Source: Nitrospira sp. (GTDB taxonomy: Bacteria; Nitrospirota; Nitrospiria; Nitrospirales; Nitrospiraceae). Taken from it: a stretch of 38,025 bases of DNA. Below are positions 24,851 through 32,134 of this stretch, in pieces. The translations under genes were made by a program, and so were the position numbers. How positions within the stretch are numbered: position 1 is the first letter of the stretch; each line of letters starts with the position of its first letter. The stretch lies in assembly GCA_015903945.1 (NCBI GenBank), contig JABMDL010000016.1:1-38025 (forward strand), given 5' to 3'. The notes beneath the pieces are model-generated. The model saw nothing but the letters and a program-made list of their open reading frames with translations, had not been told where the DNA came from and did no database searches.

Positions 24851-25785
24851 TGCTGCAACCGAAGCTGAAATCCAAGGTCCGCTGCACCGACCTCGACATC
24901 GGCGAAGTCACGCGCGTCGTGCTCGACCCGCTGTCGCACGAGATCAGTCACATCGTGGTCTCCATGAATGGCAGCGGCGAACGGCAGGTAGCCATGGGTC
25001 ACGTGCAGGACGTGACCGACGATGCCGTCCAGCTGCGAACGCGGTCGGCGGACATTCTGTCCTTGCCTCCGTTCAAGCGTGAAGACTACGTGACCACGCA
25101 TGAAGTCGAGATCTCCCATCTGGAAGACAATATCCATGTCACGCCAGGCGAAGTGTTGGTCCCCTTGCCCGATCTGGAGAAGGACGTCAAGCGCCGGACG
25201 TTCTTTATGAACTTCACGCACGTCATCGGGTTCTTAATCGGGCTTCCCATCGCGTATCCCATCCTTCGGTTTCTCATGCAGCCGATGTATGCAGACTTCG
25301 ACAACCAATGGCTGAAAGTCGGGAATGTGAGCAAGATCAAGCAAGAGGATGTCGGCGTGCAGTTTAAGTACAAGAAGGCAGTCAAGGAAGTGTACATGCC
25401 GGTATACGAAATCGAGAAAAACGTCTGGATCCTTCGGGCAACTCGGGAACTGCTTGAGAGAGTCTACCAAGGCAAGGACTCCGAATTTCGCGACGCCAGG
25501 GGGAAGGCCATCTGGACGAACAAGAAAGAGGTGCCCTACATCGCATTTTCCGGCAAGTGCCCCCATTTGGGATGCGGCTTTAAGTGGCGACAGCATAAGA
25601 CACTCGGACAAGTGTTCCTCTGCCCCTGCCACCTGAGTATTTACGATGCCGGAGGGAAAGTACTCGATGGCCCAGCGCCACGCTCACTGGATGCATTGCC
25701 CATCAGAGTCTCGGCGGGTGGAGAAGTAGAGATCATTGATATGGAGTTCAAGGCCGGTACGAAGTCGCAAATCCGAATCGTGTGA
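24850..25785 (+). CDS. PRC-barrel/Rieske iron-sulfur fusion protein
   Basis: 311 residues. Residues 3-75 look like a PRC-barrel (LKSKVRCTDLDIGEVTRVVL, HIVVSMNGSGERQVAMGHVQ), then a linker, a membrane helix at about 123-145 (THVIGFLIGLPIAYPILRFL) and a C-terminal Rieske domain. The 2Fe-2S ligands are C237 and H239 in CPHLGCGF and C258 and H261 in CPCHLS; the disulfide cysteines C242 and C260 are present. It is expected to take electrons from quinol at cytochrome b and hand them to a cytochrome c. Box variants CPHLGC (usually CTHLGC) and CPCHLS (usually CPCHGS) are unusual. The N-terminal domain would be cytoplasmic. The start ATG overlaps the preceding stop. Confidence 0.88.
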   Translation: MLQPKLKSKVRCTDLDIGEVTRVVLDPLSHEISHIVVSMNGSGERQVAMGHVQDVTDDAVQLRTRSADILSLPPFKREDYVTTHEVEISHLEDNIHVTPGEVLVPLPDLEKDVKRRTFFMNFTHVIGFLIGLPIAYPILRFLMQPMYADFDNQWLKVGNVSKIKQEDVGVQFKYKKAVKEVYMPVYEIEKNVWILRATRELLERVYQGKDSEFRDARGKAIWTNKKEVPYIAFSGKCPHLGCGFKWRQHKTLGQVFLCPCHLSIYDAGGKVLDGPAPRSLDALPIRVSAGGEVEIIDMEFKAGTKSQIRIV

Positions 25786-26924
25786 AAGCTGACGGCATGA
25801 ATAGCAAGCATTCGTCTTCTGCAGCGATTCCCGATCATCAGCCGAGCACGACTGAGAAGGTCATTGCCTTTCTCGATGAGCGTCTTGGCCTGAAGGAAAT
25901 GCAGGCGAAGATGCTCAATGAGCCGATTCCGGGCGGCTCTCGCTGGGCCTACGTTTTCGGCTCCGTCCTGTTGTTCATCTTCATCATGCAGGCAGTGACC
26001 GGTACGTTGCTCATGTTCTACTACGTTCCGACCGCCGACCACGCGTATGACAGTACGCAATACATCATTCACAATGTCGATTATGGCTGGTTCCTCCTCA
26101 GCTACCATTTCTGGGGGTCCAGTGCGATGGTGGTCTGTGTGTTTGCCCACATGTCCCAGGTGTTTCTCTGGGGGGCCTACAAGAAGCCGCGAGAGTTGCT
26201 CTGGCTTGTCGGTCTCGCCCTGTTCGGTATTGTGATTACCTTTGGCTTTACAGGCTATCTTCTCCCGTGGGATCAGCGTGCGTTCTGGGCGACGCTCGTG
26301 GGTGTCGAGATTCTGGATAAGACGCCGGTCATCGGTGACTTTATCGCGAGGTTTTTGAAAGGCGGGGCCACTCCCGGGCAGATGACATTGAGCCGGTTCT
26401 TTGTCCTCCATGTCATGATTCTCCCTGCGGCGCTGATGGCCCTGGCCGGATTGCATCTCTTCCTATTTCGTGTGGCCGCTCCAGCCGGTCCTTTTAGAGG
26501 GACGAAGGAGGAGATTAAGGCGAAAACAGACTATTTCTTCCCTCGTCAAATTTGGAAAGACATCGTTGGTATGGCGTTCGTCTTCGTCGGCATCTGCGCC
26601 TTGGCCCTCTGGGAGCCGGTCGTGTTGCTTGATAAGGCCACGCCGGATCCCGGCGAATATCATCCGGAGCCGGAATGGTACTTTCTTTTTTACTTCCAAT
26701 TGCTGAGGCTCAAGCTGTTCGCCGGTCAGTTCGGGCAATTTTTGGGGGCTGTTGCGTTACCGGTCTCCTTCATGGTATTGCTCGTCGCGCTTCCGTTCAT
26801 GGACAAGGACCCTGAGCGGAATATTTTCAAGAGGCCGATCGCCCTCATCTCGTGGATTGCAATCATGGTGGTGATCGCACTGTTTACGGTTGCGGCAGTC
26901 ATCAATCGTGAGTTTTTGGATTAA
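25782..26924 (+). CDS. Cytochrome b (b6 plus subunit IV fused)
   Basis: 380 residues from GTG 25782, which overlaps the Rieske stop (GTGA); ATG 25797 is an alternative. About eight membrane helices. Heme b ligands are H109 and H123 (spacing 14) and H210 and H225 (spacing 15); the 14/15 pattern is that of cytochrome b6, whereas bc1-type cytochrome b has 14/14. The quinol-site motif PEWY is at 297-300. Length and the PEWY half show that b6 and subunit IV are joined in one chain. It is the quinol-oxidising and proton-translocating core together with the Rieske protein. Confidence 0.93.
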   Translation: MKADGMNSKHSSSAAIPDHQPSTTEKVIAFLDERLGLKEMQAKMLNEPIPGGSRWAYVFGSVLLFIFIMQAVTGTLLMFYYVPTADHAYDSTQYIIHNVDYGWFLLSYHFWGSSAMVVCVFAHMSQVFLWGAYKKPRELLWLVGLALFGIVITFGFTGYLLPWDQRAFWATLVGVEILDKTPVIGDFIARFLKGGATPGQMTLSRFFVLHVMILPAALMALAGLHLFLFRVAAPAGPFRGTKEEIKAKTDYFFPRQIWKDIVGMAFVFVGICALALWEPVVLLDKATPDPGEYHPEPEWYFLFYFQLLRLKLFAGQFGQFLGAVALPVSFMVLLVALPFMDKDPERNIFKRPIALISWIAIMVVIALFTVAAVINREFLD

Positions 26925-26946
26925 GTGATCGTCATGAGCGGTGGTT

Positions 26947-27951
26947 ATGGCTGAAGAACGCGAATCGATGTCTCCGACTCAGATCGGGTTCGGCATCCTG
27001 TGGCCGGCTTGCTGGACGGGCATTCCGATCAAGGCCGTGTTTGCCGTTATGGTTATGGCGATGGGATTGGTGCATTTCGAAGGCAGATTCGGGCTGGCGT
27101 TCTTGATGCTGCTTGCGAGTCCGGCTACCATCTTCGCAGTTCCCATTATCATGGCGATGTATGACACACATTTTGGAGAGGGAATCGGTCTGCCGCTCAT
27201 CTTCGGACTGTCCATTCCCGTCGATATTTGGGCGCTGGGAGTTGTCGGCCAGACGTTTTTCCTCGAACGACTACGGAAAGAACCGCCTCATGATGGGCTC
27301 GGGGTTGCGATTTGGTGGAGGACCGCCGTCATTGGCGCCTTCTTCCTCCCGTTGCTCTGGTGGATTGTCAGTCATGTGACAGAAATTGCGATTTCCGCCT
27401 CGCACTCGATAGCCGAAATGGAGAGGTTGAGGCAGCTCTTTAATACCGGGCTTCCGGTGGCGGAACGCATCGGCCTTGAATTGACGATTTGGGGAACGAT
27501 TTCCTTTCTGGTCCTCATGGTATTAGCCACGATCGGCGTCTCGATCCTTGGACAGTTCATTCGGCGGATGGCAGAAAGCGCCCGCCCGGCGGGTGAAAAT
27601 TATCAAGGACTCATCACACGCTGGGATTTGATGCGCGTGCCGACCGATCAGGGACTGATGATGGCTTCGCTGGCGGGAATTGGTGTGGTGTTGTCGCTGG
27701 CCTTTTGGGCGGTGCTTCCCGTGATAACGCCCCACCCACATGAATGCTGTAAGAAGCCCGAGGTGGCTGTGGAGCCGGTGTTCAATCCCGCTGAAAGTCT
27801 GAGCAAGACGGCGGGACGGCTCGCACAACTGGTTACGCAGGTTGAGGCAATGGAGCAGCAGAAGGCGGAAGCGAAGGACCAAGAGGACAAGGGCGAGGAA
27901 AAAGCTGGAGGCGGGGCCGTGTCGAATGCCCCCGCCACGACGAAACCGTAA
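26947..27951 (+). CDS. Unrecognised six-helix membrane protein of the bc-like cluster
   Basis: 334 residues from ATG 26947 (a GTG at 26941 is also in frame). Not a family I can name. About six membrane segments (AVFAVMVMAMGLVHF, LAFLMLLASPATIFAVPIIM, FGLSIPVDIWALGVVG, VIGAFFLPLLWWIVS, IWGTISFLVLMVLATIG, SLAGIGVVLSLAFWAVLP), then a soluble tail starting TPHPHECCKKPEV and containing a probable coiled coil (KTAGRLAQLVTQVEAMEQQK) and a low-complexity end. The His/Cys group after the last helix could bind metal. It lies 22 bases after cytochrome b and 16 before the second CydA-like gene, so it is likely a structural subunit. Confidence 0.7.
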   Translation: MAEERESMSPTQIGFGILWPACWTGIPIKAVFAVMVMAMGLVHFEGRFGLAFLMLLASPATIFAVPIIMAMYDTHFGEGIGLPLIFGLSIPVDIWALGVVGQTFFLERLRKEPPHDGLGVAIWWRTAVIGAFFLPLLWWIVSHVTEIAISASHSIAEMERLRQLFNTGLPVAERIGLELTIWGTISFLVLMVLATIGVSILGQFIRRMAESARPAGENYQGLITRWDLMRVPTDQGLMMASLAGIGVVLSLAFWAVLPVITPHPHECCKKPEVAVEPVFNPAESLSKTAGRLAQLVTQVEAMEQQKAEAKDQEDKGEEKAGGGAVSNAPATTKP

Positions 27952-27967
27952 TTTGCGAGGTGATGAG

Positions 27968-29827
27968 GTGAGTGCCATACAACAGGGGGTCAAAACGATT
28001 CAACGGGCTCTCCCGGCCGTCAATGCTCAGGGAGCGTGGCTCGCAGGTCTCTTGTTGGCGGCGGGATGGTTCGCCCTTCCTTCCATCGGGATGGCGGCGG
28101 AAGGGACCGCGGCCGGTCCGACTGAGTATCGCGATATTCCGTATATCGGCGCTCGGAACATCATCTGGGTTGTTGCACAGTTGCACCTGCTGTTGGCTGG
28201 GTTCGTCTTAGGTGTGCCGATCTTCGCGTGGTTGTGCGAGGTCATCGCCTGGCGAGGGGGAGAAAAGCGCTACGACAAGCTGGCCAAGGAGTTTACCAAA
28301 CTCCTGACGTCCGCCTATGCCACGACGGCGTTGTTCGGCGGCATTCTGTTGTTTCTCTTGGTGGCGTTTTACCCCAAGCTGATGAATTATTTGACCGACG
28401 TCTTTTTCCCCTCCTTCTTACTCTACTGTCTCCTGTTCCTGCTCGAAACCGCGACGCTTTATCTGTATTGGTACGGGTGGGATGCGATGCAGGAAGGACG
28501 AAAGAAATCGCTGCACGTGTTTCTGGGGTTCCTGCTCAACTTCTTTGCCTTGTTCATCATGATCGTGCCCAATGCCTGGGCGACGTTTCAGGCCAGCCCC
28601 GTCGTCATTGCTGAAGGCACGGCGTTCGAACGAGCCTGGGCTGCTACGTGGAACCCCACCTGGTGGCCGATCAATATCCATCGGCTGATCGCGAACGTTG
28701 TGTTGGGTGGATACATCTGCGGAGCCTATGCCGGCGTTCGGTACTTGTCCGTGAAGAGTACGGAGGATCGAGAGCATTACGACTGGATGGGCTATGTCGG
28801 CAATTTCATCGGCGTATTCGGCCTGTTGGCCCTGCCGTTCGCCGGGTACTGGCTGATGCGGGAAATCTATCAGTACAACCAGCAGATGGGCATTACGCTG
28901 ATGGGCGGCTTCCTGTCCTGGCTCTTCATCCTCCAAGCCATGCTGATTGGGGTTCTGTTTCTTGGGTCGAACTACTACTTCTGGTTGGGGATTACGTATC
29001 GCATTCCCGGGTCGGAGGCAAAGTATCGGAAGGCCATGCTGATGATGCTGGTCAGTCTGCTCCTCTGTCTTGCCGTTTGGATGACGCCACACTCCTTGGT
29101 GGCCAGCATCGAAGAGGCGCAAAAAATGGGAGGTGCACACCATCCGTTGCTGGGTGTGCTCGGCGTCATGTCAGCCAAAATGACGGTGTCGAACCTCATG
29201 ATTCTGATTACCTTCATGAGCTTCGTCATGTATTGGCGCGCGGGCAAGCAAGACACAGCCGGATGGGCGGCATTTGGGAAAGCCGTCATGGGCGCCATCC
29301 TGGCGTTGGCGAGTATTGCCGTCATCGTCCTCGGCGTCTGGGGATACTTTGTTCCGGCGATCGTCCGTATCAATTACTTCTCCACGTCTCAGGTGTTGAT
29401 CGTGATCTTTGTCATACTGACGATCACGCCGCTGACGGCACTTCTGCTCAAGAGCGCCAGAACGACGACAGAAATGGTCTGGGGCAGTATGCCTCCACGG
29501 GCGGGATATTCTCTTGTCCTTAATGCCGTGATGGTCATCCTCCTGATGACACTCATGGGCTATGCGCGGTCGTCATCCCGCGTCCATTGGCATGTGTACG
29601 GAGTCATGCGTGATACGTCGCCCTATGCCTATTCCCCGGCGCTGGGCAGCGCCTCGCTGATCATGGCCTTCTGTACATTTTTCTTCTGCATTCTTGTGGC
29701 GTTTATCTTCTGGGTCGCCACGATGGGGGATAAGTATAAAACCGCCGCAGGAGCCGGAAAGGGAGATTTACCTCACGGCATTCCGGCAATGGCTGGAGGG
29801 GCGCCTGACAAGGGGCCGCAGGGATAA
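27968..29827 (+). CDS. CydA-like membrane protein, second copy
   Basis: 619 residues from GTG 27968 with GAGG at 27957-27960; a longer open frame from 27842 reads only basic shadow sequence of the previous gene. Signal-like N-terminus (cleavage possible after GMA), then about 13-14 membrane segments. CydA features: AQLHLLLAGFVLGVPIF (H19 equivalent), EKRYDKLAKEFTKL, FLLETATLYLYWYGWD (E107 kept, E99 position Leu), PINIHRLIANVVLGGY (H186 equivalent) and a Met in VMSAKMTVSNL that may match M393. GRQPW is not seen. It is clearly a paralogue of the protein at 22296. Probable role: heme b/quinone-binding subunit, not an oxidase on its own. Confidence 0.75.
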   Translation: MSAIQQGVKTIQRALPAVNAQGAWLAGLLLAAGWFALPSIGMAAEGTAAGPTEYRDIPYIGARNIIWVVAQLHLLLAGFVLGVPIFAWLCEVIAWRGGEKRYDKLAKEFTKLLTSAYATTALFGGILLFLLVAFYPKLMNYLTDVFFPSFLLYCLLFLLETATLYLYWYGWDAMQEGRKKSLHVFLGFLLNFFALFIMIVPNAWATFQASPVVIAEGTAFERAWAATWNPTWWPINIHRLIANVVLGGYICGAYAGVRYLSVKSTEDREHYDWMGYVGNFIGVFGLLALPFAGYWLMREIYQYNQQMGITLMGGFLSWLFILQAMLIGVLFLGSNYYFWLGITYRIPGSEAKYRKAMLMMLVSLLLCLAVWMTPHSLVASIEEAQKMGGAHHPLLGVLGVMSAKMTVSNLMILITFMSFVMYWRAGKQDTAGWAAFGKAVMGAILALASIAVIVLGVWGYFVPAIVRINYFSTSQVLIVIFVILTITPLTALLLKSARTTTEMVWGSMPPRAGYSLVLNAVMVILLMTLMGYARSSSRVHWHVYGVMRDTSPYAYSPALGSASLIMAFCTFFFCILVAFIFWVATMGDKYKTAAGAGKGDLPHGIPAMAGGAPDKGPQG

Positions 29828-29903
29828 ATGCAGGGAGTTTTGAGTTCTAAATTGTGAATGTTGAGTTAACAACTAACACTCAGCACTAATAATTAGAGGG
29901 CAT
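29828..29903. other. AT-rich intergenic stretch with GAGTT repeats
   Basis: This 76-base gap is markedly AT-richer than its surroundings and holds several GAGTT-like units (gagttttgagttctaaattg, then tgttgagttaac) and the partial complement aacactcagc. It breaks an otherwise tight operon. It may be a dispersed short repeat or hold a weak internal promoter. Confidence 0.4.
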
Positions 29904-30527
29904 ATGAGTGAAGTCGCGCAACTACAGCTAATTGCACTGTCGATTGTGGGGATGGGGATTCTGATCCTCCTCTTCATTAAGGCGGTATTTATTCGGGTCA
30001 CGGGATTTGTCTTCATCGTATTGGGGTTGTTTTCGCTCATGTCCCTGGCAGTCCCTCAGTTGGCCTCTCTCCCTCCGGCGGAGGAAAAGATTGATATCGC
30101 CAGCATCAAAACCCCCACCGACATCGCCGCCATCGGACAGACGGTGTTCTTCAGTAAGGGGCAGTGCGCGCTGTGCCACAGCATCGGTCCTAGCGAGTCC
30201 GCCCGTTGTCCCGACTTAAAGGGAATTGGTGCCAAACTGAGCAAGGATTTTCTCTATGAAAGTCTGACGGATCCCCAAGCCTTCGTTTATAAAGACTACC
30301 GGCATGGAGGGGTGCCAAAGGAATATCCTGCGACGATGCCTCGCATTGACAAGGATCCGATCGGACTCTCGAAAAATGAAATTTTGGCCGTTATCGCATT
30401 TCTTCAACAGATGAGCGGGGAGCCGATTTCCGTCAGCCTCTCGGATCTCGAAATGCCGGGCAAGGCTCCTTCAGCTCCGGTGAAAGCAGCCGAATCCGCG
30501 CTCGTCGCGGACGCGCATACGAATTAG
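29904..30527 (+). CDS. Membrane-anchored monoheme cytochrome c
   Basis: 207 residues. Two N-terminal membrane helices (LIALSIVGMGILILLFIKAV and TGFVFIVLGLFSLMSLAV), then a periplasmic cytochrome c domain with heme site C88-A-L-C91-H92; the Met in YPATMPRID is the likely sixth ligand. The C-terminal 25 residues are Ala/Pro/Ser-rich. AGAGGG lies just before the ATG. It ends nine bases before the next cytochrome. A probable electron acceptor for the Rieske protein, or a link to a downstream oxidase. Confidence 0.85.
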   Translation: MSEVAQLQLIALSIVGMGILILLFIKAVFIRVTGFVFIVLGLFSLMSLAVPQLASLPPAEEKIDIASIKTPTDIAAIGQTVFFSKGQCALCHSIGPSESARCPDLKGIGAKLSKDFLYESLTDPQAFVYKDYRHGGVPKEYPATMPRIDKDPIGLSKNEILAVIAFLQQMSGEPISVSLSDLEMPGKAPSAPVKAAESALVADAHTN

Positions 30528-30536
30528 GAGGAATCC

Positions 30537-31253
30537 ATGGGTGCGTTAGGAAAGCCGATCATTCTCATGGTGGCCATGTACGTGTTTATCAAGTTTGTGC
30601 TGCCGAATATTCCAGGCTCTGCGCCGCTCCCATCGAGTTTGATAGCGCTCTACCTGCTCCTAACCGGATCCGGAATCGTGATTTTTCAGACGTTGAGCAA
30701 GGAATCGAAAGACGCCTTCTGGGGACCGATGCAACGGTTCTTGACCGGGGAAAATCTCGGAGGTCTGCAAGCGCTCCGTTATGGGGTGCTCATTCTGTTC
30801 CCGTTGCTGGTCGGGTGGCAAACATATGGCAGTACTGCGGTCAGCGATCTACCACCCATTGAAAGCCGAACGATTCATCCTGCCCCGCCCGGGGAATACA
30901 CCGGCCTCTCAAACCCTGTTGCCAAGACTCCTGATAACATTATGCAGGGGAAGGGTTTTTATGCGGCCTATTGTTCACCCTGTCATGGTGGAAACTTCGA
31001 TGGCAAAGGCCCGGCCGCTCGTGGATTTGTTCCGGCTCCTGCCAATTTTGCTGATCCAACGACGATCGCCATGTTGCAAGAAAGCTATTTGTTCTGGCGC
31101 ATCAAGAAGGGTGGTGTCGGCCTCCCGATCGAAGGTACGCCATGGAAGTCCGCCATGCCGCGATGGGAAGTGGAATTGCCGGACGAATGGATTTGGAAAA
31201 TCATCATGGGCGAATACGACGGAGCCCATCAATCTCCACGGACATGGGAATAA
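30537..31253 (+). CDS. Membrane-anchored cytochrome c, three helices
   Basis: 238 residues. About three membrane helices in the first 100 residues (PIILMVAMYVFIKFVLP, SLIALYLLLTGSGIVIF, RYGVLILFPLLVGWQTYG), then a cytochrome c domain with heme site C146-S-P-C149-H150 (YAAYCSPCHGGNFDGKGP). The Met in KSAMPRWE is a possible axial ligand. The heme domain resembles those of small cytochromes in quinol oxidoreductases. A strong AGGAGG precedes the ATG, higher than for other genes of the cluster, which may mean high expression. Confidence 0.85.
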   Translation: MGALGKPIILMVAMYVFIKFVLPNIPGSAPLPSSLIALYLLLTGSGIVIFQTLSKESKDAFWGPMQRFLTGENLGGLQALRYGVLILFPLLVGWQTYGSTAVSDLPPIESRTIHPAPPGEYTGLSNPVAKTPDNIMQGKGFYAAYCSPCHGGNFDGKGPAARGFVPAPANFADPTTIAMLQESYLFWRIKKGGVGLPIEGTPWKSAMPRWEVELPDEWIWKIIMGEYDGAHQSPRTWE

Positions 31254-31304
31254 GAGAGGGGACAGCGTGTACGGATTGAGTTGTGTAGAGGGAACGAGGC
31301 CAGC

Positions 31305-32132
31305 ATGAAACCGGCGATCCAGATTATAGGGCAGATTCTGCGTGGCGGGATAAGCGTGATTGTAGCCATCATGGTTGGGGGAGCAACTATAAGCTTTGCC
31401 CAAGAAAGTGTCTCGGTTCGAGCCACGCTGATGACCGGGGGAGTGCCCGTGGACGATCCAAGTGCGGCAGCCTGGAGCAGTGCGCCGCCTGCCACGTTTC
31501 CGATGTCACCGCAAGTCCATTGGCAGAATCGTATCCAGGAAGTCACGGTGAAGGATGTCATCGTGCGGGCCTTACACGATGGTAATCAGATGGCGGTCCT
31601 GATTGAATACGCCGATCCGACCCAGGACCCGGATGATGCCGCGGCACTTGAGTTTATGGTGGGCGACAAGAAAGCGCACTTTGCCCATGGTCAGCCCATG
31701 CTGCAAGTCGAGGGCGGACCAGTCAATATTTGGTTCTGGAAAAATAAGACAGACAAGGGCGTCGACATGAGTGCGAAAGGCTTTGGGACACTGAAGCCGC
31801 AGGAACATCAAGACGTGAAAGCGAAGGGCGCCTATTCAAATGGGACCTGGAAAGTCGTGTTTTCCAGGAATTTGTCGACTGGTCATCCTGAAGAGGATGT
31901 GCAAATTACCCCCGGGCAATTCATCAGCATCGCCTTCGCCGTCTGGGATGGCCGAAAGGATGGCGCGGGAGAGCTCGTTGAGAAAGGTTCGCAAAAGGCG
32001 GTCTCCTCCTGGTGGTATTTCCGAGCCGATGCTCCGCCGGATTATTCCGGCTATATGTACGCGGCAATCGCTGCGGCGTTGGCCTTGGGCTTTCAGTTTG
32101 TCCTGATCCGAAAACTCAAGAAAGGGCAGTGA
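31305..32132 (+). CDS. Ethylbenzene-dehydrogenase-gamma/NxrC-like heme b protein
   Basis: 275 residues from ATG 31305 with GAGG just upstream. Signal peptide ending ATISFA|QE. The periplasmic part follows the DOMON-like EB_dh pattern: VPVDDPSAAAWSSAPPATFP, ALHDGNQMAVLIEYADPTQD, GPVNIWFWK, KVVFSRNLST and QFISIAFAVWDGRKDGAGE. A C-terminal membrane helix (YMYAAIAAALALGFQFVLI) and basic tail anchor it. Proteins of this family carry one heme b and serve as the gamma subunit of DMSO-reductase-type enzymes; in Nitrospira they are NxrC candidates. Here no catalytic molybdoenzyme gene is adjacent, so it may instead be an extra heme subunit of the bc-like complex. The family call is good; the role is inference. 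Confidence 0.75.
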   Translation: MKPAIQIIGQILRGGISVIVAIMVGGATISFAQESVSVRATLMTGGVPVDDPSAAAWSSAPPATFPMSPQVHWQNRIQEVTVKDVIVRALHDGNQMAVLIEYADPTQDPDDAAALEFMVGDKKAHFAHGQPMLQVEGGPVNIWFWKNKTDKGVDMSAKGFGTLKPQEHQDVKAKGAYSNGTWKVVFSRNLSTGHPEEDVQITPGQFISIAFAVWDGRKDGAGELVEKGSQKAVSSWWYFRADAPPDYSGYMYAAIAAALALGFQFVLIRKLKKGQ

Positions 32133-32134
32133 GC

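Noticed and set aside
28648..29523. Second + strand frame within the CydA-like gene
   Set aside because: Out of frame with the membrane protein, basic and His/Gly-rich, a shadow.
22296..29827. The CydA-like genes as a cytochrome bd oxidase
   Set aside because: No cydB or cydX nearby, the E99 position is hydrophobic and GRQPW is absent in both copies, so I do not call them oxidases.
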